From contig CM043964.1 of the NCBI GenBank assembly GCA_014529385.2, positions 7,037,997 through 7,101,996 of the forward strand: a stretch of DNA of 64,000 bases, read 5' to 3'. This stretch comes from Adiantum capillus-veneris. Its lineage: Eukaryota; Streptophyta; Polypodiopsida; Polypodiales; Pteridaceae. Positions 45,713 through 57,782 of the stretch are shown here, piece after piece. Made by a program: the position numbers and the translations under genes. The notes below the pieces were generated by a model. It was not told the origin of the DNA. It saw only the letters and a list, made by a program, of their open reading frames with translations, and ran no database searches. The stretch's first letter is position 1. Every line of letters begins with the position of its first letter.

Positions 45713-46345
45713 CACCTAATTGACAAACCTTTAACCCTGGGATATTCTATGTAATCCGGAGTCTCCACCTAATTGACAAACCTTTAACCCTTGGATACTC
45801 TCTACATATAGGCTATATCTCTACACAATCTACACAATCTATGATAGAGCGAGTGTATCAAATCCATGAGTTGATCATATTTTGGTCTACAATTTTAATG
45901 TTTTGAATACTTTACTGATTGCATGAAATCTATAGCATTAACATCACAAATACATCCCTAATAATTTATTATTAGAAAATAATTTATTATTGTCATAGAA
46001 GCAACCGCCAAGAGACTTATCTTAATGATCTATCTAACAGGTGTTGAGCTAAATACTTGTTATTCAAGAGAGAACGGGGATAATCAATCTACCACACTTT
46101 GGTGATAAAAAGGTTATTTCAATTCCCTCATATGTACACACATACACACACCCATGAGAAGCAAAGTTTTTAATGTCGTAGGAAGAATCCCAATAGACCT
46201 CAACAATCAATGAGAAAATGGCAAATGCTGAACTCATTGCTTAAAGCATAAAAGAAAAATGGGAAGTATTAATGACAAGTTGTTTTTCCTACTAATAGAA
46301 AAATAGCACGCATGTTGTTTTTGGAGTTTTAGCTATGCCAAAATG
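45713..46345 (-). repeat. Dispersed repeat R2, copy 2 (right part)
   Basis: Reverse complement of 31627-32225. The left part of the same copy is at 43670-43767. A 61-bp tandem duplication (ATTCTATGTAATCCGGAGTC ... CTTTAACCC) spans the insertion site: one unit is opened by SMART copy 2, the other is intact at about 45743-45800. Confidence 0.75.
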
Positions 46346-47244
46346 ACAACACTACCTTTCCGTGGGCCAAAATGGAAGAGAGACACTTACAAGGAACCCA
46401 TTATTACTAAAATTAAGTCAAAGGCCAAGATTGCTATCAACCGCATGTCAAGGAAATTGGTTGCTTCAAACAAGATCAACAACGATCCTCATCACTATAT
46501 CACAGAGGCATGCTTAAATGGAATGAATGGTGGAGAAGGAAAATGCGGGGCGCGCCAATTGTGAACCGTTAGATTCGACAATTGCTTCGAATTTAAAAAT
46601 TTGTCCAAATTTACAAATTTGCCACGAATTTACTAATCGGTCCACATTTACAATATGACATACTTGAATTCCCTATATTTTAACGAACGTATGCGGACGT
46701 AGTGGTTAATCCACATGGCTCGCAGTGGGGAAGTCGCGGGTTCAAGACATGGGGTGGGGACTGCCCCAAAATTTACAAGCCTACCCAAATTTACTTTTCT
46801 TCCACAATTTACTAAATGTCCCATATTTACAAATGTCCATCTGACGATCCGAATCACCTCAATCGTAGATCCCATTTGAAGCCGTCTGTGCGAGATAGTG
46901 TGGAGGAACAACAATCGAATCGACATTGGGATTCGGGAGGCTTATTGCAGACTGGACCAACGACGGCTTGTAAAAGTTGAGGACGATGCCCTGTATTAAT
47001 GTAGAGGGGACCTTGTACAATGGGAAATTCTTGTTATCAGGGCCCGACCATGCTTGTCCAACCCGGCAAGCGGCGGCAACATATCAGAGGGAAATTTGTT
47101 GAAGATGGAGCTATGTCCATCTCTCTACATCTCTCTCTCTCTCTCTCTCTCTATGATAAGCTCTCTAAGCTTGATACTATCCATGGGTGAGTTATAATGT
47201 GTCAACTTTTTGGGATGAATTCTTGAGTCACTATATCAGCGGGC
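46346..47244. other. Non-coding stretch with a SINE candidate
   Basis: Many short motifs of the type CCAAATTTAC / CACAATTTAC recur between 46590 and 46830. No coding domain was recognised. A 73-residue basic frame (46343-46564) has no known match. Confidence 0.4.
46690..46765 (+). ncRNA. tRNA-like (SINE) RNA polymerase III promoter candidate
   Basis: GTAGTGGTTAATCC (about 46697) resembles a box A and GGGTTCAAGAC (46738-46748) matches the box B consensus GGTTCRANNC. Spacing is about 40 bases. No tRNA cloverleaf with paired acceptor arms is visible, so this would be a tRNA-derived SINE head and not a tRNA gene. No A-tail or target duplication was identified. Confidence 0.35.
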
Positions 47245-48893
47245 TGGAAAGGAGGAAATGGGAAAAACACCAACATCCCCTAAAAACACACCTAGGCACA
47301 CAATCTGCAAATAATTATTGACCAAGCCCAATCCCGACCAACCCGGATTGCACACACCCAATCACAAAGCATATCAAAGCATATCATCATGGTTTCCACC
47401 TTAACCCTTCAGTGCACCTTTCTCTATATATTGATCGATAACCTCAGACCTTTGCAAAAAACTCTAGCATACACCCAATGTATGCCCAACCGACACCCTC
47501 TTTGCATACTCGATATCCACGCAAGGAATACTCACACACCCATATGGCGACAAACAAATGAATATAAGAGCAAAAAGACGATAATGTTCATTTGAACAAT
47601 AGCATTATAATAGATTACGGTGACATTGATGCCACTAGCTTCATTTAGAGAATGTAAAATGCAGCCCTCTCCTGCAACCGACATCCCGTCTGCAGCCCTA
47701 GCTGCCCCTCATGGTGGGACCCGACTCCAAAAGTCTCAACTCTGCAGCGCCTTCCTGCAACAGCGCTTGGCCACCTTTGGCTTTTTTTTTGTCCTCACCA
47801 GCCCCCGACTGCATATCCCCCGATGGCGACACCCCCTCAACACCTGCCTTATGCAGTCACCCCTGCTCGCCCCTGGCGGTCACCAGCTTGATGCAGCGCG
47901 CCCCTGTCTGTAGCCTCAAATGGCGGCCTCTTCAGGCCCCCTCGACCTGCATCTGATCGGCCTCAGCCCACTCTGTCATTCAATGCTCAGGCCTTCCACC
48001 ACTGGCTCAGCCCGTATACAGGATCTCGCACCTCGCTAGCCACCCTTGGCCGCCCCTTGTCCGATGCGCCACCACCGATGGCCTCTGTCTGCCAACGGCC
48101 AGCGGCCCCTCCAGTCTGTAGCCGTGGCGGCCCTCTATCTTGGCAACTGATGGCGCCCTCTCTGCATCTCAATTCAATCGTATGGTCCTGCCCCTTGGCG
48201 GCCTCTCACTCCCCAGGCGGCTCTCCTCCTTCTCGGCTCACTGGCCTGTCCCGCCTTCAGCCCTCCTTGCCAAAACTCCGCCACCACTGGCTGCCACAAC
48301 CTCCACTCCAACTGTAGGGCTGTCCTTTTTGGCTCCCTCCCCGCATGCAGACTCCAAGTGGCGGCTATCTCTCCATGCATGGCCACAATGGCGCCTCCTT
48401 CCCTCGCCTTGCTCGTTGACTGCAGACAACTGCACTGCGTTTTTTTAAATATATTAATAACCTTGAAAAGTTTTCTTGGGCTTGGCCCCCTTGCACACGC
48501 ATGCAACCGTCGGCTCTAATCCGCCTCAAAAAAAACAAGAATTTCGCCTTGATTATCATAGCTTCCTCTACACGGTATGTCCTGTCCTCGATAAAGCACA
48601 AACTCGTCCCGATCCTTTTGACCTTCAAACGTATGCACCCACTTGGAGAGTCGCCAAATAACGGCCTTTGAGCTCGACCAACTTTAAAAACCCACTTTGC
48701 CTACACCATGGCACCATCACTTAGGGCTTCAATATGCAATGTTCGACCGGTTATGTATCACATCCGACATACAAATCACTGTGAAACGTGCTCAAAACTA
48801 CATCTGATACCTGCCAAAGTCTGATACCATCATCCTGCTTAATATCGGGCACCTGCTGGCTTCTCTCTGTGTCGACCAAAACTAGTTGCACCA
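47245..48893 (-). repeat. 3' LTR of gag-only copy 2
   Basis: 1.65 kb; aligned with the 5' LTR at 50389-52109 over its whole length. Contains a G+C-rich core (about 47640-48420) with overlapping frames on both strands that recur in the other LTR. Confidence 0.9.
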
Positions 48894-49145
48894 TCATTGT
48901 CCACCCCCTCGTTGAGAATTTATGCTCAACCACAATATTATTTAGGTAAAATAAGTATGTACAAAGAGAATGATATAACATAGAGCTATAGACTGCAGAA
49001 GAAAAATTATAGTGGTTATATAGATAGGATAGAAATAGAGAGAAAAGCATGTGCTATTGCATCACCCTCCAGGGTCAACGTACACAAACTCTGAAACTTC
49101 ACCGTGCACCTCGACATGCCCGCCAAGGCAAGGTTGCCCCACCCC

Positions 49146-49568
49146 CTACATAGACAAATCAACTCGACATACCTTTGCTTCTGCTTCTAGCTTCTGCAAG
49201 TCATCCTCAAAAACCTGCTCTTCAATTAAACTGGATGCACAATCAAGCCACATTTCTTCCTTCAATAGGGACTCACCATCAAAAGACATTTGATAGGGCT
49301 GCTCGACTGGCAGATTCACACAATGTGTAACACTATACTTCTCTTCAACCTTTAAATGGTTGGCAAGAAACTCACATACATTGTTTTCCACTTCATCTAC
49401 ATGAAAAAGATCAAAACTTTCATACCTAGAATACATGGATTCTGTCTCACATGTAGCATCTGTATCCAAACTGTTGCTGGAGCTATGAGAGCTTTCGGAC
49501 TCCTCTTTTGAACTTGTCAATTCTTGGACCACTGCTACCTTCTCCGATGTCGGTTCGAGAACCAACAC
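49146..49568 (-). pseudogene. Acidic C-terminal frame of gag-only copy 2
   Basis: 140 residues, Glu/Ser-rich, with SSSNSLDTDATCETESMYSR then YESFDLFHV near residue 55, corresponding to SRYDEFDLLHV in copy 1. Conserved in both copies despite overall divergence, which suggests that it was once under selection as part of the gag polyprotein. It is separated from gag by a frame change near 49580. Confidence 0.55.
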
Positions 49569-49588
49569 TTCTTCTTCAAAGCCTTTTA

Positions 49589-50335
49589 TTACCTCGTCTT
49601 TTGAGGAAGCAAACTGGGTGGCACCTTGAACATACCTCTCTGCACCTTTTGAGCCTTGGGTGGCACTTCGTCTAGCTCTTCTAGCCTGGCATCAACTTCA
49701 TGTGCTTTGACCAAATTCATATCAAGAAAAGGAAGGGCTTTTACCTCTTGATTCTCTTTAATTTGTTTGGACTTAGATCCGCTTGCTACCGTGACTACCG
49801 ACTGTAGCAATCCTGCTTCCATCTTCTTCTTCATCTTTCGACTCTTTGCTTTGGCAACTCTGACAGCTTCATCATAAGTGCTTGGATCTTCATAATCCAC
49901 TCTTTCACGAACATTGGGATGCAAGCAAGAAAGAAACCTTTCTAGCTTAAAGTATCCCACATGGGTTGCTTGGGTAGTAGCTGCAAAATCCCCCCAATAA
50001 GCTTCAAATTTATCAACAAAAGCATCAAAATTGGAACTTACGTCCTGTTTAAAAACTTTGATCTTTGCATCTGCCTCCAAAGCTGACACCACATTTTGAT
50101 ACCTTTGTAAGAATTGCTCTCAAAATCCGAGCCAATTCTACTTGTGCACCTCTTCTAAGCCATCGAACCAATCTTTTGCTTTACCTCGCAGCACCAACGG
50201 TAGAGTCTGGAGCTTCGCTTCATCACCTGGCATCTGCAATACTGCCAGCATAAAGAGCTAAAAATTGGCAAGCCAATCATCTGCATCCTAATCTCCTTTG
50301 AACATGGGCCTAAAATCCTGCTTCATCTCGACTCA
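49589..50335 (-). pseudogene. Gag of gag-only copy 2
   Basis: Translation from 50335 gives LPLVLRGKAKDWFDGLE near 50200, then the open frame 50092-49589 with SNFDAFVDKFEAYWGDF, FKLERFLSCLHPNVRERV and YDEAVRVAKAKSRKMKKK. This is the retrotransposon gag core and aligns residue by residue with copy 1. A Lys-rich and Pro-rich part follows. In-frame stops occur upstream of 50100. No zinc knuckle. Confidence 0.75.
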
Positions 50336-50363
50336 CGAACACTTTATTAGGAAGCAATCAGTG

Positions 50364-50384
50364 GGTCCTCCGTGGGGGCACCAC
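50364..50384 (-). other. Primer-site-like stretch of gag-only copy 2
   Basis: Minus strand TGGTGCCCCCACGGAGGACC, four or five bases after the 5' LTR end; same position as in copy 1. Confidence 0.6.
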
Positions 50385-50388
50385 AAGA

Positions 50389-52109
50389 TGGAAAGGGGAA
50401 AATGGGAAAACCACCACCACACTTGGTGAATGCCTCTCTATAGCCCAGTGATCTGACAGCACCCCTATCCCCTAGCAAACAAACACCTAGGCACACAATC
50501 TGCAAACAATTATTGACCAAGCCCAATCCCGACCAACCCCGATTTCACGCACCCAATCACAAAGCATATCATCATGGTTTCCACATTAACCCTTCAGTGC
50601 ACCTTTCTCTATATATTGATCGATAACCTCGGACATTTGCAAAAAACTCTAGCATACACCTAGTCTATGCCCAGCTGACACCCTCTTTGCATACTCGATA
50701 TCCACGCCAGGAATACTCACACACCCATATGGCTCACACACCCATATGGCGACAAACAAATGAATATAAGAGCAAAAGGACGAGAATGTTCATTTGAACA
50801 ATAACATTATAATAGATTATGGTGACATTGGTGCCACTAGCTTCACTTAGAGAATGTAAAATGCAGCCCTCTCCTGCAACCGACTTCCCGTCTGCAGCCC
50901 TAGCAGCCCCTCACCTTGGTGGGACCCGACTCCAAAAGTCTCAACTCTGCAGCGCCTTCCTGCAACAGCACTTGGCCACCTTTGGCTTTTTTCTGCCCTC
51001 AAACCAGTCCCCAACTCATGCATATCCCCCGATGGCGACACCCCCTCAACACCTGCCTTATGCAACCACGCCTGCTCGCCCCTGGCGGCGGTCACCTTGA
51101 TGGAGCGCGCCCGTGCCTGTAGCCTCCAATGGCGGCCTCTTCAGGCCCCCTCGACCTGCATCCGATCGGCCTCAGCGCACTTTGTCATCCAATGCTTAGG
51201 CCTACCACCACTGGCCCAGCCCGTATACAGGATCTCGCCACCTCGCTAGCCACCCTTGGCCGCCCCTTGTCCGATGCGCCACCACCGATGGCCTCTGTCT
51301 GCCAACGGCCAGCCGGCCCCTCCACTCTGTAGCCCTGGCGGCCCTCTATCTTGGCAACTGATGGCGCCCTATCTGCATCTCAATTCAATCGTATGGCCCT
51401 GCCCCTTGGCGGCCTCTCACTCCATAGGCGGCTCTCCTTCTACTCGGCTCCCTGGCCTGTCCCGCCTTCAGCCCTCCTTGCCAAAACTCCGCCACCATTG
51501 GCTGCCACAACCTCCACCCCAGCTGCAGCGCTGTCGTTTTTGCATCTATCCCCGCATGCAGACTCCAAGTGGTGGCTATCTCTCCATGCATGGCCACAAA
51601 TGGCGCCTCCTTCCCTCGCCTTGCTCGTCGACTGCAGACAACTGCAATGCGTTTTTTAAAAATATATTAATAGCCTTGAAAGGTTTTTTTGGGCTTGGCC
51701 CTTTTGCACACGCCCGCAATCGTCGGCTCTAATCCGCCTCAAAAAAACAAGACCTTCGCCTTGATTATCATAGCTTCCTCTACACGGTATGTCCTGTCCT
51801 CAATAAAGCACAAACTCATCCCGATCCTTTTGACCTTCAAATGTATGCACCCACTTAGTGAGTCGCCAAATAATGGCCTTTGAGCTCGACCAACTTTAAC
51901 ACCCATTTTGCCTACACCATGGCACCATCACTTAGGGTTTCAATCTGCAATGTTCGACCGGTTATGTATCACATCCGACATACACATCACTGTGAAACCT
52001 GCACAAAACTGCATCTCATACCTGCCAAAGTCTGATACATCATCCTGCTTAATACCGGGCACCTGCTGCTACTGGCTTCTCCCTGTGTCGACCAAAACTG
52101 GCTGCACCA
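50389..52109 (-). repeat. 5' LTR of gag-only copy 2
   Basis: 1.72 kb; starts TGGTGCAGCC and ends CTTTCCA on the minus strand. Confidence 0.9.
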
Positions 52110-52544
52110 CCGCCATTTCTGGTTTCCCCAAAGAAAACAAATCTCATGATTGTGAGAAAGGAGTAGACTAGATATTTTTTGTTGTCCTGCCTATATTATT
52201 GAGTCTTATATCATCTGCATATATTATTACCTTCTCCAAGATTGTGGAAGCCACACTAGTGTATGCATGCTCTCATTAGTGAGAATCTTGGAAGATGCCT
52301 TGCTAGTTAAAAGAAAAAGGGAAGGGTGAAGAAAGATGAGATTAGGGCGTGACAAAATGAACTAAAAGTGCCTTTCAATCACCACCCCTACATATCGCTC
52401 AACATGAGTGATGTATGCTTTTCACCACCTCCCTAGAAGCCATCACCTCTACATAGCTAGGAGGAAAAAAAAAGAAAAAATGAAAAGAGAAATTTTTTCT
52501 TCCATCTTGCATCTCAAAAAAATGTGATACTATATTGCGAGATG
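52110..52544. other. Gene-free stretch
   Basis: Nothing recognisable; short stretch between the gag-only element and R1. Confidence 0.5.
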
Positions 52545-53190
52545 TCGATGTGGGTGAAAACTGTAACTAGTGAGAGCCGTTTTTTGGCTATCCAAAATTG
52601 CCATAGTGAGCTACCTCACCCTATCAAAACCACTCAAACACTCTGGCTATCTCACCCTTTGGCTATCACCCTTTCACTGTACATAGGTATGTGTGAATTA
52701 GGGGACTTTTCAGACATCTCCTTAAAAACCCTCAATTAGCTAGTCACTAAGCTAGTTGAGCCAAAAATATAAAATAAAAAAATAAAAGTATATTATTGTC
52801 TTTTTATGTGTAAATATTTCATTTCATATAGGGCCTAACTCAAGAAATTTTTATAATTATTTTGGTACTTTATTTAAATATTTATAGCTAAGCGTGTGTT
52901 TTATTAAACCTATGTACACCTTCTTTCATCCTCTTGCACCATAAGTATATTTTTTGCCAATGTGTACATACTCTAACCTCATATTTTTCTTTTACGCAAA
53001 TCATCTCCACATTTTTACCCTCACCTTTGTGAAAATAAAAAACAGGTTTCTACTCCCTTAGTCACGTTTATTATATAATTTTCATTTACTTGCATACTTT
53101 TTTCTCTTTCACCCAAAATAATACAAAAGAGTAACCATATCATATGATTCCAATGTCTTATTCCATATCCATAGTTCTTTCATATTTTTT
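52545..53190 (+). repeat. Dispersed repeat R1, copy 2, left piece
   Basis: Aligns with about 60-665 of R1 copy 1 and stops in the run CATATTTTTT. The right piece is at 59203. Confidence 0.8.
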
Positions 53191-53230
53191 GGCTTGCCCA
53201 AAGGGCAAAGGCTATAGTGATGCCTTCTCT
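53191..53230 (-). mobile_element. LINE 3'-end-like tail
   Basis: On the minus strand, CTATAGCCTTTGCCCTTTGG then GCAAGCCAAAAAA: a small hairpin (GCCC/GGGC) followed by an A run, typical of plant L1-like 3' ends. No coding part recognised. Confidence 0.35.
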
Positions 53231-53589
53231 TTTTGCTGACTAAAATAGAAAAATAGTTAAGTTATATTTTCAAGCATTTTTGGATAGACCAAAAATATTG
53301 ATTGGTTGAAATAAGATAGTGGACATTCATTTAAATGAAGAGTGTAAATTTAATGATGGACATGTCTTGAATTTTGAAATACAAAATGAATGCTCATTTA
53401 TCAAGAAAATAATTTTGAACTGCTTCTGAAAGGATGAAACGATGCTAAAGATTGCAAAAATTTAAGAAAAGTAATTTTTTGGTGGTAAAGTGAGAGACAA
53501 TCTTTATTGTGTGTGTCGAGTGTGATTGGATGTGGAGGTAGGGTTAACAAGATGTTTCTTATCACTAGTTGAATTTATCTTTCGAGGGG

Positions 53590-54800
53590 CTCTCTCTTTA
53601 AATTTTAAAACCCAACATTTGAAAAAGTTCCTTCTTCATCTCGCGAGCTCGCTCTTCTCTGTGTCTTCCCCTGCTCGATTTGGCTCTCAATTCGCACCGC
53701 CCATCTCTGTTTTCTCGCATCCCCTGTTCTACCTTTCATCTCTTGCTTTGCAAGCTCCTATGGCATTCTTCCTGCTTCGCTATCTTCTACTTACTTTCTG
53801 CTTATGGTTGGTTGCTTTCTCTCGTTTGATTTCGTTCTGTGGGTTGGCACTGCAGGTTGTGAGATGAAAGGAGCCAAGGGGAAGAGCGGGCTCTCCAAGC
53901 AGGCGGCCAAAACGTATGTGTTTCTAAATTCACTCTCCCGTTTTTGTAGCTCTAGCATGTAGAGCTGGTTAGTAAATGTATGTGACTGTCAGTATGCCTC
54001 ACAAAAGGCTGTTCTAGTGCATACAGAACAATTTTATAAGCACATTTTCAATTTTCTGAAGTTCTTACAGAGAATTTGTACATAGTATGATTTGAGGACG
54101 CAAACGTCTTGATACTCAGTTGGACATCTTTCCAGTAGAGTAGAGGTCATTTGTGAAGAACAAAAGCATCATTTTTTCCAGAGTACGTGCAGTTTGGATG
54201 CACATGAAAATTGTGCAGTAGACAATGAATCTTATGACTGGTTTTGCCCTTCTTTTGTGTGAGGGGAGACCTTAATGTGGCAATATACACTAATTTTATT
54301 TACTGAAAGTAGGAGAACCTCAGCCACCTAATGGAAGGCCCACATTTTTTGAGAATGAGCAAGGAGAACTCCCGAACGCTTTGTGGTTTTGAAGTCACCT
54401 CCACCTTCCCTCTAGAACAAAATTGTTTACATCAGGGAGGATGAGAGAGAAAGAAACCATATGGCATGACTTTGGCTTCCTTTGGAAATACCAGACTTTG
54501 CAAGAATTTATGTACCTTTTTGCCCCAATGTCACATATTCAAGAGTAACTTTAGGACCCATTACAATTTATTGAGAAGATTGATTGTAGTATACTTTTGC
54601 ATCATCTACTTTGTCAGTTATGCACATTTTTCCTTCATATATGTAGTTTTTCCAATAGGATTTTTTGTTATGCTTGCACAGATGTGAAACTGTACGTTCC
54701 AGTTAAATGTCAATGGATTTGTGCATGACATTTGTTTTTTTAATCTCGTAGCAACTTGAACAAGAGAAAGCAGGCTGCAAGCAAGGAGCGTAAGGCCAAA
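53590..54800 (+). pseudogene. HMGB-like chromatin protein gene, 5' fragment
   Basis: A CT-rich leader (53630-53760) is followed by an acceptor (CTGCAG, 53850-53855) and ATG at 53864. The coding exon 53864-53913 reads MKGAKGKSGLSKQAAK and ends at a donor (AC|GTATGT). The intron is 838 bp, with a T-rich tract and acceptor TCTCGTAG at 54744-54751. Exon 2 continues in phase: NLNKRKQAASKERKAKK, then the match ends at about 54800. Plant HMGB proteins begin with such a short basic MKG(A/G)K segment and reach ...KAKKDPN.PKRP at the HMG box; here the box is missing. The N-terminus alone is lysine-rich and short, so the family call is probable, not certain. Confidence 0.5.
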
Positions 54801-56156
54801 AAGCCTTTTCATGCTTCACTCCCCTCAACCCTTCTGTTACCCCTCCCTGGCCATGTGGATGGCGTCGTCTCTAGTGGTGCTCTTTTCATGCCTTTTCCAT
54901 GCCTTTTTTCATTCGGATGGCTCTCGCTTGTGCAGTTGCGCTTGCAAACACGCAAGTGTGGGGGTTGGTAGTTCGAATCGCTATGGTGGGGAAGGGTTTC
55001 TTTTAATGCGTGTTCGTTATTTTGTTTGCGGCTTGCAATGCTGATGGGTTTTGGCGTTCTGTAGGTGCGGCTTGCAGTGCTGGTGTATTTGTTGAGGGGT
55101 CTCACCCTAGCGCAGAAGGATCGGCCTGTGAGAGACACCGCTAGCGATGGATATCGGCATGCTATAGGGCGGATGGGCATCTCATTGGTGCTGTTTTCTG
55201 AGCGATCTTGATGTGTGCAAGCCACAACGCTGGTGAATCTTGATGTGCTACAAAACCGCGTCATGCGGATGATAGATCTCGACTTGCTACAAGCCACAGG
55301 CATGGCGGATCTCGATGTGCTGCAGAACTGCAGCCTGCGGATGTCAGATCTGTCCTTGAGGTTCACTGGCCTTGAGGTTCACTGAGCTGGTAGCTGGACA
55401 TGACATGTGACTGTTCTCAGGACTGTAGTGGGGTACTGAGGAAGGCGGCCAAGTTGCAGGAGGCGTCAACCGTAGCTTCTACTACAGGCTCTAGCTCTTC
55501 TTCACGCGCTTTGCATGACGAGCAACTCCTCTCTTTCTGGCCTTGGTTGGCAGCTCCTTTGCGACCCTCTGTTGATCATGGCACTAGGTCTAAATCCCTT
55601 TTTGGCCTCTTGGAACCCAGCATGGGGCTACTCCTTCTCTGCACATATTCAGCTCTATAGCCTGTAGTTCTCTTATCCTCCTGCTACATTTCCAGCTCCA
55701 TAGCCTGAGTTCTCTCCTCAGTGTTTTTGCTTCCCATTTGCATAGATGTTTGCTGCAGGTATGTATGTTTCACCCTCGCCCTTTCCTTGTGTGAGGTCGT
55801 TTGACGGCTCCAGATCTAGGTCGAGGTTTATGTATTGTTGGGCTTTTGGGTGCATGAAGTGAAATGTGGTTCAGGAATCAAGCCTTGCCTCACTAGTGTG
55901 TGCAGAGCTTTCTTTCGATAGCACAGGATGACAACTTTCTTTCGACAACACTGGATGAGGTTGCTACCCATGACCTTCTCGCTTCGTGCGTGATTCCACA
56001 CTCCAGCATGCTTTTTTCTTGCCTCTAAGGCAATCAACATAGCCACCATCATGGCTGTGGGCATGCCATATTTCTTGCTTCCCGTCAAGAATACCACATG
56101 GCTGGCTGAAATGTAATTGCACCTGCAACTTGCTTGTCATGGTGTCGATATTCCTT
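54801..56156. other. Low-information DNA with a degenerate tandem repeat
   Basis: At about 55195-55355, four or five units of about 45 bases share GATCTCGATGTGCTACA or variants. The minus-strand 185-residue frame (54809-55366) reflects this repeat (CSTSR...CSTSR) and shows no domain. A plus-strand 86-residue Ser-rich frame (55400-55660) is likewise unassigned. Confidence 0.45.
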
Positions 56157-56328
56157 AGTTAACTGCCCTTCTCCCAGCAAGCTTTAGACAGGCATATTGT
56201 GAGGCCCTACATGGAGGCTGATAGTCCTCAACAAGAGCCCTCAGTTAACTGCCCTCCTCCCAGCAAGCTTTAGACAGGCATATTGTGAGGCCCCAGATGG
56301 AGGCTGATAGTCCTCAACAAGAGACCAT
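56157..56328 (+). repeat. Tandem duplication of an 86-bp unit
   Basis: Units 56157-56242 and 56243-56328 (AGTTAACTGCCC...) differ at only a few positions. Confidence 0.9.
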
Positions 56329-57782
56329 GGAGTGCCTTCATTTCCTTATTCCTTTCCCCCCGGGCCCCCTCAATCTGCCAACCGCGATTCTCATTTGTTT
56401 TTGTTTGTTCACATCTAAGGATGTGTCTTTTGTTCTTGGTTGTTCGCATCCATGGTCTTGTGTTTCTGTATTCTTGTAGGTGTCTGCCCTTCCATAATGT
56501 TTCCAACGTAATGATTTCTGTTGGTGAGCAATGGGTCGTTAAACCTTTGCACTTGCGAGAGCACCCATTCTTGTTCAAGGAACACGATCTGAGCTCGATC
56601 TCTCACAATGGATCACCCAAGAAGCTGGTTTCAAGATTTTAGTCTTTTCCTTTGATAAAAGGAGTTGAGCAAATGGGTCGGTAAAGCTACACATGGAACA
56701 TTTATGATACACCCTCACTGAGTGCATTAGCGCGGTTCAGGCAATGTCGCTTGGGATCACCAAAGCAACTCCATGGCGGGTGCCCCTACAGGCTCTATGA
56801 CACCTTACATACCGTTTGGGACAGAGTAGGGTGCTTCTCTCTTTTCCATTGAGCTTACTGTCTGCAGAGGCTAGTTTGGATGTGTGGGCCAGCAGGTTTG
56901 GTCTCTTGTACAGGGTATGCCACGGGAACTGCATAAGTTGTGGATACTCACAGGACAGGTTTTTCTGTAGCAGTGGTTTGATTCGAGAAAGTGGACCTCT
57001 ATGCCTCCTCTCTTGAGGATCCTCCTACGTTGGTGTTCTCTTTCAAGTACAATGTGGATCTCACCCGCCACACTTACATCAAGGGCTAGTCAATGGGTTG
57101 AGGCATTCCACATCGAGATGCAGGCTCTATAATGCGGCTCCTTTGTCAAAAACTTGGAGCAGCCTAGCACATCATGGTTGGGAGTACATGAGAACTACAG
57201 GCAATGAAGAGCACAGTTCACCCAAATCCCACAGTGAAGTTGCAGAGCAACCTGGGCAAGCATGTAGCTGCCAACAATCAGGTGTAATACACTCCAAATC
57301 CTCTCAAATCAGTGATGTTGGACACCCTCATGGTCTTGTGTTCAAGGCCTTCCTCGGGGAAGGCAGTCCCTTCTACATTGCGTTGTTGGAAGCACAAATC
57401 CTTGTAGAATTTTACCCCTTAAGAGCCAAAGTGCCCAGAAAAGGTATTGTGCCTGACTATCTATCTATCTTGCTTTTTCATTTTTTAAAGAAACCAATTC
57501 GAGCAAGATAGCCTGCTCCCTCCGCCTCCATTTCTTCGTCTCTTCCCTCCATAATCAAATAATGCGACCCAAGACATAGCAAAATGTGATGCTCATAAAA
57601 AACTTAATGATGCCTCATATCTGGCACACAGACCGGCCAAAATAGCTCAAGCAACGTAGGTTTCTTAAACAGCATCAACTAGCAATTTGATCATGATTTC
57701 GCTCTTCCATTGCAATATAGGGCAGAGGCCTTTAATGCACATATGGGAATAGACGTCTCTACTATAAGAATTCACCAGCGCT
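56329..57782. other. Unassigned DNA with protein-like stretches
   Basis: Several frames of 60-140 residues (for example 57098-57511, plus) are open, and an acceptor-like CTTGTAG precedes a frame at 56479-56640 (GEQWVVKPLHLREHPFLFKE). None is recognised. They may be further gene fragments. Confidence 0.3.

Larger units (their letters stand above)
47245..52109 (-). mobile_element. Gag-only LTR element, copy 2 (minus strand)
   Basis: LTRs 47245-48893 (3') and 50389-52109 (5') flank a 1.5 kb interior with gag and an acidic C-terminal frame, and no pol. The LTR start (TGGTGCA), polypurine tract (AACGAGGGGGTGGACA) and primer-site region (TGGTGCCCCCACGGAGG) are shared with the element at 8247-18297, and the gag proteins align. 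The LTR bodies are much diverged, so this is a sister subfamily. Flanking bases (CGGGC left, CCGCC right) do not form a clean duplication. Confidence 0.85.

Noticed and set aside
46730-46760. A true tRNA gene
   Set aside because: Box B is present but acceptor and anticodon stems do not form.
48057-48448. Overlapping Pro/Ser-rich plus-strand ORFs, repeated at 51256-51732
   Set aside because: They lie antisense in G+C-rich LTR sequence and recur only because the LTR is duplicated. Composition follows base content.
53526-53867. 113-residue hydrophobic ORF upstream of the HMGB-like ATG
   Set aside because: It covers the CT-rich leader and intron of the HMGB-like fragment. Hydrophobicity comes from pyrimidine-rich codons.
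54809-55366. 185-residue minus-strand ORF
   Set aside because: It is a by-product of the about 45-bp tandem repeat, and no domain or splice signals fit.
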